Shown in pieces: positions 54,406 to 61,668 of a DNA stretch of 64,000 nt. Below the pieces are notes generated by a model. It was given only the letters and a program-made list of their open reading frames with translations, was not told where the DNA came from and ran no database searches. The stretch's first letter is position 1. Each line of letters starts with the position of its first letter. The translations under genes and the position numbers were made by a program. The stretch spans positions 4,340,001 to 4,404,000 of the forward strand of contig NZ_CP059068.1 of assembly GCF_017798165.1 (NCBI RefSeq), in the 5' to 3' direction. Origin of the DNA: Rhodoferax sp. AJA081-3. Its GTDB lineage: Bacteria > Pseudomonadota > Gammaproteobacteria > Burkholderiales > Burkholderiaceae_C.

Positions 54406-55175
54406 GCGGGGCTGCGAGTGAACTGATGTTGCAGGTGCAAGACCTGGTCAAACGCTTCGGCGGGTTGACCGCCACCGACCACGCTAGCCTGGACGTGCGC
54501 AAAGGCGAAATCCACGCATTGATTGGCCCCAATGGTGCCGGCAAGACCACGCTGATCCACCAGATATCTGGCGCGCTGCAGTCCGACAGCGGCCGCATTG
54601 TTTTTGCAGGTGCCGACATGGCCGGTTTGCCCATGCACCAGCGCGCACTCAAAGGCCTGGTGCGCTCCTACCAGATCACCAGCATCTTCAAAAAGTTGTC
54701 CGTGCTGGACAACATCGCGCTGGCCGTGCAGGCAGTGGACGGTAGCAGCATGTACTTCTGGCGCGCCGCGCGCAGTGAGCAGGCGCGTTATGCAGCCGCC
54801 GCTGCAGTGGCTGAGCGTGTGGGCCTGGGCGCGCATGGGAATCGCCTGGCAGGCGCCCTGTCACACGGCGAGCAGCGCCAATTGGAAGTAGGCCTAGCGT
54901 TGGCCACCAAACCCCAATTGCTGCTGCTGGACGAACCCATGGCCGGCATGGGTCCGGATGAATCCGAACGCATGGTGACGCTGCTGCAAAGCCTGCGCGG
55001 CGAGACCACGATATTGCTGGTGGAGCACGACATGGACGCGGTCTTCCGCCTGGCAGACACGATTTCGGTTCTGGTGTTTGGCAAGGTCATCGCCAGCGGC
55101 CACGCACAGGCCATACGCGATAACGCCGAGGTGCGCAAAGCCTACCTGGGTGATGAAGTGGAGGCTTCTGCATGA
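54402..55175 (+). CDS. livG: ABC transporter ATPase LivG-like
   Basis: A 257-residue ATPase: Walker A GPNGAGKTTL, signature LSHGEQRQLEVGLAL, Walker B LLLLDEPMAGMGP, and the switch His in LLVEHDMDAVF. It couples ATP hydrolysis to import through the LivH/LivM-like pair. Both ends overlap neighbouring genes by four bases. Confidence 0.93.
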   Translation: MSGAASELMLQVQDLVKRFGGLTATDHASLDVRKGEIHALIGPNGAGKTTLIHQISGALQSDSGRIVFAGADMAGLPMHQRALKGLVRSYQITSIFKKLSVLDNIALAVQAVDGSSMYFWRAARSEQARYAAAAAVAERVGLGAHGNRLAGALSHGEQRQLEVGLALATKPQLLLLDEPMAGMGPDESERMVTLLQSLRGETTILLVEHDMDAVFRLADTISVLVFGKVIASGHAQAIRDNAEVRKAYLGDEVEASA

Positions 55176-55882
55176 CCGCCTTGCTGGAAATCGACGACCT
55201 GCAAACAGCCTACGGCCCCAGCCAGGTGTTATTTGGCATCAGCCTGCGCATAGAGCAGGGCGGTGTGTCCACGCTGCTGGGCCGCAACGGCATGGGCAAG
55301 ACCACCACCGTGCGCTCCCTGCTGGGCCTGACGCCCAGCTTGAGCGGCACGGTGCGCTTCCGCGGTGAACGCATCGAGCGGCTCAGCGCCGACCGCATCG
55401 CGCGTATGGGCATGGCCGTGGTGCCCGAAGGCCGCATGATCTTCCCGACACTCAGCGTGGCCGAGAACCTGAGCGCCTTTGCCGGCAACCGCAACGCATC
55501 GAGCAACCCGTGGACGCTGGACCGCGTCTATGCGCTGTTCCCCCGCCTGGCCGAGCGTGCGCGCAACATGGGCAACCAGTTGTCGGGTGGTGAACAGCAA
55601 ATGCTGGCCATAGGCCGCGCGCTGATGACCAACCCGCACTTGCTGGTGCTGGACGAAGCCACCGAAGGCTTGGCCCCGCTGATACGCGAAGACATCTGGC
55701 GCTGCCTGGCCACGCTGCGCGCCCAAGGCCAGAGCATTCTGGTCATCGACAAATACGTGCAGCGCCTGGTGCAACTGGCCGACCAGCACACCATCATCGA
55801 GCGCGGCCGCGTGGTGTGGGCGGGCAATTCGCAGCAACTGGGGGCGGACCCTAGCCTGTGGCACCGCTACATCGGCGTCTAG
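55172..55882 (+). CDS. livF: ABC transporter ATPase LivF-like
   Basis: A 236-residue ATPase: Walker A GRNGMGKTTT, signature QLSGGEQQMLAIGRAL, Walker B LLVLDEATEGLAP. It is the second nucleotide-binding subunit of the importer. The H-loop position reads LVIDKYVQ where LivF proteins often have a similar non-His loop (D-K/Q), so this is not unusual. Confidence 0.93.
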   Translation: MTALLEIDDLQTAYGPSQVLFGISLRIEQGGVSTLLGRNGMGKTTTVRSLLGLTPSLSGTVRFRGERIERLSADRIARMGMAVVPEGRMIFPTLSVAENLSAFAGNRNASSNPWTLDRVYALFPRLAERARNMGNQLSGGEQQMLAIGRALMTNPHLLVLDEATEGLAPLIREDIWRCLATLRAQGQSILVIDKYVQRLVQLADQHTIIERGRVVWAGNSQQLGADPSLWHRYIGV

Positions 55883-55913
55883 GCCCATTCAAAAGACAGA
55901 GAGCGAGACCACC

Positions 55914-56327
55914 ATGACTACAACATCAACAACAAACAAGGTACTGCAGCCCGCCGACTGGGCCCGCCCCCGCGGCTATGCGAACGGCGTCATGGCCCGC
56001 GGCCAGACCGTGTACGTGGCCGGCATGATCGGTTGGGACGCGCAGTGCCAGTTCCACACCGACGATTTTGCCGGCCAGGTGCGCCAGGCGCTGCTGAATG
56101 TGGTGGCCGTGCTGAACGAGGCTGGCGCCAAGCCCGAGCACATCGTGCGCATGACCTGGTACGTGACCGACAAGCGCGAGTACCTGGCCGCCGGGCGTGA
56201 GATCGGTGTGGCGTTCAGAGAGATCATCGGCAGCTTCAACGCGGCGATGACAGCGGTGCAGGTGTCGGCGCTGATCGAGGACCGGGCCAAGGTGGAGATT
56301 GAGGTGACGGCGGTTATTCCGGAGTGA
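55914..56327 (+). CDS. RidA family enamine/imine deaminase
   Basis: The 137-residue product belongs to the YjgF/YER057c/UK114 family (YANGVMARGQTVYVAGMIGWDAQ; VVAVLNEAGAKPEHIVRMTWYVTDKREY; KVEIEVTAVIPE). RidA proteins hydrolyse reactive enamines and imines. Degradation of 2-aminobenzoyl-CoA produces amino-substituted non-aromatic intermediates, so a deaminase at the end of this operon makes chemical sense. Repeat copy C follows. Confidence 0.9.
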   Translation: MTTTSTTNKVLQPADWARPRGYANGVMARGQTVYVAGMIGWDAQCQFHTDDFAGQVRQALLNVVAVLNEAGAKPEHIVRMTWYVTDKREYLAAGREIGVAFREIIGSFNAAMTAVQVSALIEDRAKVEIEVTAVIPE

Positions 56328-56337
56328 GTGCTGGTCA

Positions 56338-56400
56338 AATGTGCCTCTAGCCCCCGTGGAATATAGGTTGTTCGCTATACATTTTGTATTTTCGGTGAGT
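56338..56400 (+). repeat. Dispersed intergenic repeat, copy C
   Basis: CAAATGTGCCTCTAGCCCCCGTG followed by an AT-rich tail containing ATACATTTTGTAT, a small inverted repeat. It follows the RidA gene in the same orientation that the other copies have to their upstream gene, and lies directly before the higBA module. Confidence 0.7.
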
Positions 56401-56412
56401 ACCCTTGTTTTG

Positions 56413-56427
56413 GTCCCAATTTGGGAC
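56413..56427. promoter_or_regulatory. 15-bp palindrome upstream of higBA
   Basis: GTCCCAA-T-TTGGGAC is a perfect palindrome ending 13 bp before the higB start. Antitoxins of this type repress their own operon by binding such sites, so this is the probable HigA operator. Confidence 0.6.
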
Positions 56428-56440
56428 TATCATCCAAGTG

Positions 56441-56749
56441 ATGCGAGTCATTGCCGTATCAACCCTCAAAGCCTTTTGGGAACAGCCCATCTACCGAGAC
56501 GCTGAGCAGCCCCTCAAGGCATGGTTTGAAGAGGTCAGCCACGCGAACTGGCAGCAGCCTTCGGACATCAAGGCGCAATACGGCAATGCCAGTATCTTGA
56601 AAAACCGCCGGGTGGTATTCAATATCAAAGGGAACGATTACCGCTTGGTAGTGGCTGTGTCGTACAAGATGCAGTTGGTTTTTGTGAAGTTCATTGGCAC
56701 CCATCGGGCGTATGACGCCATTGATGCCGAAACGATTGAGTTGGCCTAA
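56441..56749 (+). CDS. higB: HigB-type toxin (mRNA interferase)
   Basis: A 102-residue RelE-fold protein of the HigB subfamily (MRVIAVSTLKAFWEQ; NRRVVFNIKGNDYRLVVAVSYKMQLVFVKFIGTHRAYDAID). It should cleave mRNA at the ribosome unless bound by the antitoxin. The toxin gene precedes the antitoxin gene, as is usual for hig systems, with a 22-bp gap. The module is bracketed by two copies of the dispersed repeat. Confidence 0.9.
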   Translation: MRVIAVSTLKAFWEQPIYRDAEQPLKAWFEEVSHANWQQPSDIKAQYGNASILKNRRVVFNIKGNDYRLVVAVSYKMQLVFVKFIGTHRAYDAIDAETIELA

Positions 56750-56771
56750 ATCGGCCTAAGGAGTCATCACC

Positions 56772-57158
56772 ATGGAAATTAGTCCTATCCACACCGAGGC
56801 AGATTACAAGGCCGCCCTGCGCGAGATTTCCGCGTTGATGGACACAGACCCGGACCATGGAACTCCCGATGGGGATCGGCTGGATGTGCTGGCCATCTTG
56901 GTACAAGCCTATGAGGCAAAACACTATCCCATATCGGCTCCCGACCCCATTGAAGCGATCAAGTTTCGCTTGGAACAAGGCGGTTTGAGCATCAAAGACC
57001 TGGAGCCCATGATTGGCCGCAGCAACCGGGTGTACGAGGTGTTGGGCCGCAAACGCCCGTTGACGCTGGGCATGATCCGTCGCTTGCACAAAGGGCTGGG
57101 CATTCCGGCTGAAGTGTTGATAGCCGAAGCGGATGGCAAGTTCGCGTTGGCTGCTTGA
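56772..57158 (+). CDS. higA: HigA-type antitoxin
   Basis: The 128-residue product has an N-terminal helical region (IHTEADYKAALREISALMDTDPDHGTPDGDRLDVLAILVQAYE) and a C-terminal XRE-like helix-turn-helix (LSIKDLEPMIGRSNRVYEVLGRKRPLTLGMIRRLHKGLGIPAEVL), the arrangement of HigA antitoxins. AAGGAG precedes the ATG. It should neutralise HigB and repress the operon at the upstream palindrome. Confidence 0.92.
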   Translation: MEISPIHTEADYKAALREISALMDTDPDHGTPDGDRLDVLAILVQAYEAKHYPISAPDPIEAIKFRLEQGGLSIKDLEPMIGRSNRVYEVLGRKRPLTLGMIRRLHKGLGIPAEVLIAEADGKFALAA

Positions 57159-57221
57159 TGCACCACCGTGCGGAAGGTATGTGGAATCAGGATCTTTGCG
57201 CAGAGCGTTCAGCCTGAAGCT

Positions 57222-57290
57222 TTAAGCAAAATGAGCCTATAGCCCCCGTGCATATTGCCTGAATAGCTATCTATTTAGTAGCGTGTTTCT
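57222..57290 (+). repeat. Dispersed intergenic repeat, copy D
   Basis: AGCAAAATGAGCCTATAGCCCCCGTG followed by a tail with AATAGCTATCTATTTAGTAGC. It is in the same orientation as copy C on the other side of higBA. The tail overlaps the end of the AsmA-like gene: the last codons and stop of that gene are repeat sequence. Confidence 0.75.
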
Positions 57291-58542
57291 TGCCTTCCCC
57301 CGAGAACACATCCCCAATCGCACCCCCAATCCGCGCACCAATAGCCGTGCCAATACCCGGCAACAGCACCGTACCAATAGCAGCCCCGGCGTAGAAGCCG
57401 GGCGGCACCGATACCTTGGGCTTTTGCACCGGCCCACTTAACGTGATGGGCACGCCTACTGCACCCTCAATCCAGTCCAGGTTGCCGCTGGCTTCGATCT
57501 GGCCGTGGTAGACCATGGCCTTGCCGGTGGCGGTGAACTTGCCTGCGCGGGCGCGGATGTTGGTTACGGTCACGCGCATGCCCTCCGCACCGTTTTGTGT
57601 ATCCAGCTGGCCGGTCAGCTCCTGCAACGCGGTTTGGCCATCGTGTTCTTTGCCGCGGGTGCGTATAGCCTTGTCCAGGTCAAAACGCAGCACCGTGGCC
57701 GGGTTCACCGTGAAGCGGGTTTGGGTGTGCAGGGATCGGGTCAACAGGCCCACAGACTTGCCGCTGGCAGACAACACGGTCTGGCCGGTGGCTTTGCCGG
57801 ATACGGGGGAGCGCCGGTTGAAGGTCTTCAGTGCGCTGGCCACCTCAACATCACGCGGGGCCAGTTGGCCGCTCAGCTGCATGGTGCCGTCCTTGGTTGT
57901 CTTTAGCAGCACGTTGCCATGCGCAGTGCCACCGCCCACCACGATCTGTGTCTGCCAGCGGTCTGCGTCACCTTCGCGCACAAGGGTCAAGGTAAAGGGC
58001 GGGGTATGGCCAGGGCGGCGCAGTGTGGCATGGCGTGGCCGCCACTGCGGGTCAAAGCTGATGTCGCCATCAAAGGCCACCGCGATGCCGCTGTACGAGA
58101 TCCAGGTCAGGTTGCGAAACGCCAGGTGATCCAACGACGGCATACCAACAGCAGCACCGTTTTGCACGGCACCCGGTTTGGCCAGCAGCGCATGCACCGA
58201 ATTGCGTGGAATAGTGGCGTCATCCACCTGGATGCGGTCCAGTACCAGCTGGCGCTGCAACAGCTTGCGGATATTGGGGTATGCGCTCAGCGTGCCAATG
58301 ACCACCGGCTGCGCCTGCTGCGTGCGAAAGTCATGGACGGTGATGGCAGGCGCGGGCAGCAGTGACCAGTGCACCGCACCCATGTTCACCTGCACGCCAA
58401 GCATGTTGCTCGCTTCGGTGGTGAGCCGCCGGGCAAGCTCTTCGTCAGAAGGCAGCCACCAGGTGAGGGCAAGCATGGCGGTGCCCAGCACCACAAGGGT
58501 GGCAATGCTGAACCTGAGTGCCCACTGTTTCCAAACTTGCAT
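57271..58542 (-). CDS. AsmA-like envelope protein
   Basis: A 423-residue protein with an N-terminal membrane anchor (FSIATLVVLGTAMLALTWWL) and an AsmA-type periplasmic body (ASNMLGVQVNMGAVHWSLLPAPAITVHDFR; LTGQLDTQNGAEGMRVTVTNIRARAGKFTATGKAM). It ends in a glycine-zipper segment (FYAGAAIGTVLLPGIGTAIGARIGGAIGDVF) that could insert into a membrane. AsmA relatives help move or arrange phospholipids between membranes. The C-terminal HATK and stop derive from repeat copy D. Confidence 0.82.
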   Translation of the reverse strand: MQVWKQWALRFSIATLVVLGTAMLALTWWLPSDEELARRLTTEASNMLGVQVNMGAVHWSLLPAPAITVHDFRTQQAQPVVIGTLSAYPNIRKLLQRQLVLDRIQVDDATIPRNSVHALLAKPGAVQNGAAVGMPSLDHLAFRNLTWISYSGIAVAFDGDISFDPQWRPRHATLRRPGHTPPFTLTLVREGDADRWQTQIVVGGGTAHGNVLLKTTKDGTMQLSGQLAPRDVEVASALKTFNRRSPVSGKATGQTVLSASGKSVGLLTRSLHTQTRFTVNPATVLRFDLDKAIRTRGKEHDGQTALQELTGQLDTQNGAEGMRVTVTNIRARAGKFTATGKAMVYHGQIEASGNLDWIEGAVGVPITLSGPVQKPKVSVPPGFYAGAAIGTVLLPGIGTAIGARIGGAIGDVFSGEGKKHATK

Positions 58543-58573
58543 AGGGGGCCTCAGGTGGGGAAGGGTGTGGTAG

Positions 58574-59308
58574 CTACGAGGGCACTGTAACGGTCAGACG
58601 GTCCATGTCGTGGATTTCGCGCCCCGCTTTCGGGGCGCCTTGCAGCGCTATGGTCTGCCTGCCATCGTCATAGTCTACCGACGTAAATTGACGGCCAGGC
58701 AAATGCCCGTCGGTCGACGCAAACAACGCAAACACCTGGTCGCCCGCCAGCACGGCGGCCACGGCGTCCGCAACCGGTGCCACGGATTCGGCGCCTATCC
58801 ACAGGTTGGTGGTCGTGTCCACCCGGCCCCACTGCACGTGGGTGACGCGGCCGTCTGCATCCAGCCCGACCTTGGACACGGCGATCACGCTGCGCGCGCG
58901 TCGGCGCGACGAATAGCTCGATATGGATTTTCTGGGTTTGGCGCGGGTGTCCAGAGTGGCGATGTCGTGCAGGCTTGCCTGCGGTGCACCCGCCAGCCCT
59001 GGCCGCTTGGCCAGTGCCACCGTGTCGCTGCCGTCGGCGCGGCCAATGACCTCCAATGTCTGGTCCGGCAGCGGGGTGTGTGCAGGCGCAAACACCACAC
59101 GCACCTGAGCGCCATCACGCAGGGCGTCCACCACATCGCTGATGGGCACCATGACGGGCTCGCCCACGTCCAGGTTGGTGCGGGAGTCGACCTCGCTCCA
59201 TAAAACATGGGTTGCAAACCCATCGGCGTCCAGCCGGATTTTGGAAACAGAGAAGAACCGATTTGTCTCGCTCTCAAGTGGGCGAGACCGTGCGCCTTGG
59301 TATGTCAT
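58574..59308 (-). CDS. Protein with two tandem copies of an unknown domain
   Basis: The 244-residue product contains two copies of a domain of about 95 residues: the first from FFSVSKIRLDADGFATHVLWSEVDSRTNL, the second from VIAVSKVGLDADGRVTHVQWGRVDTTTNL. Each is followed by a conserved block with VADAV/VVDAL and a DG-rich strand. A basic Ser/Arg linker (RKSISSYSSRRRARS) joins them. I recognise no family, signal peptide or membrane segment. A perfect GCGCCCCG-CTTT-CGGGGCGC hairpin (58619-58638) lies in its last codons. I start at ATG 59308; a longer frame begins at 59356. Confidence 0.65.
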   Translation of the reverse strand: MTYQGARSRPLESETNRFFSVSKIRLDADGFATHVLWSEVDSRTNLDVGEPVMVPISDVVDALRDGAQVRVVFAPAHTPLPDQTLEVIGRADGSDTVALAKRPGLAGAPQASLHDIATLDTRAKPRKSISSYSSRRRARSVIAVSKVGLDADGRVTHVQWGRVDTTTNLWIGAESVAPVADAVAAVLAGDQVFALFASTDGHLPGRQFTSVDYDDGRQTIALQGAPKAGREIHDMDRLTVTVPS

Positions 59309-59491
59309 GGCGCCATCGTGGCGGCGGCGCAGGGCTTTGTATGTGCGCAATCGCACATTGCACAGGCATAGCCGCCTCTGTACAAATGAAACATCCCCTT
59401 ACCAAAAACGGAGCCCTTTTGGCACCGGGCCAAGTCAGAATCGCCCAGGTTTGAAAAGAGCCTCACACCTTGCAACTTTTAGGAAACACCC

Positions 59492-60187
59492 ATGCTTACA
59501 AAGATCGCAGTCGCATCCCTGATCGCACTACCCATGCTGATGGCCTGTGGCACCACATCGCAAGCCCCCGTGAATGACAGCACTGCACAGAAGGCGCCTT
59601 CGCCAGATGCCAACGTGGCGGTTCGGCAATTCGTCAGCGCCCACGCCGAAGTGATGGGTGGCCTGGCAGACATCAAGACGGCCAACCAGGGCATGAAGGC
59701 TGACCTGGATGTGATCAAGACCACCAGTCAGAAGTCTCTGGAGACGGCGCAGAACTCGCTCAAGATCATTGAGGAAATGTCCAAGCTGCAGGGTACCGGT
59801 GAACTCTCGGTCTTCTTCCCCAATGGGTCGGCCAACCTGGCACGTGGCAGCCTGGAGCATGACCGCCTGGTCCGCTTTGCCGATTTTCTGGCTCGCGAGA
59901 GCAAGGGACGCAAGGTGATCCTGCTGTCCATCGGCAGCGCGTCGGCCTATGGCAAACAAAAGACCAACACCGACCTGGCCAAGAAGCGCTCTGAAGTGCC
60001 GCTGGACATCATGGACAAGTACCTGGTCAACGTGCCCCACGAGTTCCACAAGGTGTTTGGCAATGGTGATCTGAACAGCCCCAAAGACGTGAAGATGAAA
60101 GAGCACCAGCGTTACCAGCACACCCGCATCATTGCCGTGTTCGACAAGGAGCGGGTGGCCAATATCAACCAGGTAGCGAGCCAGTAG
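59492..60187 (+). CDS. OmpA-like lipoprotein
   Basis: A 231-residue protein with lipobox (LPMLMACGTTS), a helical stretch likely to be coiled-coil (VMGGLADIKTANQGMKADLDVIKTTSQKSLETAQNSLKIIEEMSKL), and a C-terminal region that resembles an OmpA/Pal peptidoglycan-binding fold (LSVFFPNGSANLARGSLEHDRLVRFADFL ... GSASAYGKQKTNTDLAKKRSE). It is expected to link the envelope to peptidoglycan. AGGA lies upstream of ATG. Its last 23 bases overlap the convergent PEP-mutase-family gene. Confidence 0.78.
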   Translation: MLTKIAVASLIALPMLMACGTTSQAPVNDSTAQKAPSPDANVAVRQFVSAHAEVMGGLADIKTANQGMKADLDVIKTTSQKSLETAQNSLKIIEEMSKLQGTGELSVFFPNGSANLARGSLEHDRLVRFADFLARESKGRKVILLSIGSASAYGKQKTNTDLAKKRSEVPLDIMDKYLVNVPHEFHKVFGNGDLNSPKDVKMKEHQRYQHTRIIAVFDKERVANINQVASQ

Positions 60188-60986
60188 TAAACAACGCGTT
60201 CATCGCGTCGTACCCCACCGCGTTGTTAAACAGACCGGCAACACGGTGGTCCACCACCAGCGCCTGCGCCAGTGTGCGTGCATGGCCATACGCCGTTTGA
60301 AAGTTCGCGGGCCCGGCGGTCAAACGGCGGGCACCCGCAGTGAACAGGTCCGAGATGGTGGGCATGCTGGGCAACAGCATCAGGTTCAACGGCAGTGGTG
60401 TCTGGAGGGCCACGCGCGCCGTGTCTTCAACACTCGACATGCCCGGCACAAACAGGCCGTCTGCTCCGGCGGCGTGGTACAGCGCGGCACGCTCCAGTGC
60501 CATGGTTACAGCGTCATCGCCCGTGGCCATGCCGCGCAGGTAGACGTCGGTTCTGACGTTGATGAACAGGGGCGTGTTGCCCAGCGCCTGGCGCGATGCG
60601 GCAATCTTGTCTGCCAGCAGGGCGGGGGCCTGCGCTCCATCCTCCAGATTGATACCGGCCACACCCAGTGCGGCCACGTCTGCCACCAGGGTGGCGACGG
60701 CCTGTGGGTCCTTGCTGTAACCGTCTTCCAGGTCAATGGTGAGCGGGATATGGATGACGCGCTGGATGCGCCGAATGGCGGCCAGCAGCTCGTCGCGCGG
60801 CAAGGTGCCACCATCGGCATACCCCAGCGACCACGCCAGTGACGCACTGGACGTGGCAACGGCGCTGGCGCCTGCGTTCGCAAACAGGGCTGCGCTGGCT
60901 GCGTCCCAGGCGTTGGGGATGACGAGTGGCTGGGGCGCAGTGTGCAGGCTGGCGAACAGCGTGTGCAGAGTGGTGGTCTGTGGCAT
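60165..60986 (-). CDS. Isocitrate lyase/PEP mutase family enzyme
   Basis: The 273-residue product is a TIM-barrel protein of the PEP mutase/isocitrate lyase superfamily (PLVIPNAWDAASAALFANAGASAVATSSASLAWSLGYADG; IPLTIDLEDGYSKDP; GINLEDGAQAP; FINVRTDVYLRG). It lacks the KKCGH motif of true isocitrate lyases, so it is more likely a carboxyphosphonoenolpyruvate mutase-like or oxaloacetate-hydrolase-like C-C bond enzyme. The substrate is unknown. Confidence 0.88.
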   Translation of the reverse strand: MPQTTTLHTLFASLHTAPQPLVIPNAWDAASAALFANAGASAVATSSASLAWSLGYADGGTLPRDELLAAIRRIQRVIHIPLTIDLEDGYSKDPQAVATLVADVAALGVAGINLEDGAQAPALLADKIAASRQALGNTPLFINVRTDVYLRGMATGDDAVTMALERAALYHAAGADGLFVPGMSSVEDTARVALQTPLPLNLMLLPSMPTISDLFTAGARRLTAGPANFQTAYGHARTLAQALVVDHRVAGLFNNAVGYDAMNALFTTGSLPG

Positions 60987-61054
60987 GGGAAACGGTCGTG
61001 ATTAAAGACCCGCATGGTACGCAGACCAACTCGCCGTTTTCGGACCTATGCCCC

Positions 61055-61125
61055 TGATTGCTATATAATTTGTAGCTATATAGTGAATAATCGCGGGGGC
61101 TACAGCCCCATTTCGTTCAAGTCAT
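61055..61125 (-). repeat. Dispersed intergenic repeat, copy E
   Basis: On the minus strand, ACGAAATGGGGCTGTAGCCCCCG is followed by a tail with TATAGCTAC and TATATAGC half-sites. Here the core includes a perfect GGGGCT-GT-AGCCCC hairpin. It follows the cNMP-binding gene in the usual orientation. Confidence 0.75.
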
Positions 61126-61131
61126 TCCGTT

Positions 61132-61641
61132 TCAGGCAGCGTCCTTGCTGAGAAAGTCCACCAACGCGCCATTGACCCGGCGCAGGCGCTGGCTCAGCAG
61201 CCGCGTCACCCGCAGCAGCAGCTTGATGCCCAGGGCCTCGTTGACCATCAAAATGCGTTCAAACTGGGCCTTGGGCAGCAGGGCCAGCACACAGGCTTCG
61301 GTGGCGGAGCAAGAGGCAGATCGCTTCTCACCGTCAATAGCGGCCATTTCACCAAAGGTGCGCCCTGCCACGATATGGGTCACAAACTGGGCAACCCCTG
61401 CGGCATCCTGCTTGCGCACTTCGATCTGGCCGGACAGCAGCAGACCCATGGCATCACCGTCGTCGCCTTCTTCAAACAAGAGGTCGCCCGCTTTGGCGCG
61501 GTAACCGGCCATGTGGGAGCTGAGCGTGTCGAGCTCTTCCCACGACCAGTCCTTGAACAGCGGTGAACGCGACAGCGATTCGCAAACCTCAATGCGAAAC
61601 GCGCGGGACTTGGGGATGGCTTCGAGTGTGTGGGTGTGCAT
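61132..61641 (-). CDS. Stand-alone cyclic-nucleotide-binding domain protein
   Basis: A 169-residue protein with one CNBD (LFKDWSWEELDTLSSHMAGYRAKAGDLLFEEGDDGDAMGLLLSGQIEV ... AGRTFGEMAAIDGEKRSASCSA) and a C-terminal helix, but no DNA-binding domain. The phosphate-binding cassette GEMAAIDGEKRSA keeps the conserved Glu and Arg. It may be a cNMP-dependent regulatory subunit. Its effect partner is unknown; two cyclase genes are in the same window. Confidence 0.87.
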   Translation of the reverse strand: MHTHTLEAIPKSRAFRIEVCESLSRSPLFKDWSWEELDTLSSHMAGYRAKAGDLLFEEGDDGDAMGLLLSGQIEVRKQDAAGVAQFVTHIVAGRTFGEMAAIDGEKRSASCSATEACVLALLPKAQFERILMVNEALGIKLLLRVTRLLSQRLRRVNGALVDFLSKDAA

Positions 61642-61668
61642 GGGGGAGCAGTTTATCGGGTTGATCCG

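Noticed and set aside
60165-60986. True isocitrate lyase (glyoxylate shunt)
   Set aside because: KKCGH catalytic motif is absent and the protein is too short (273 residues).
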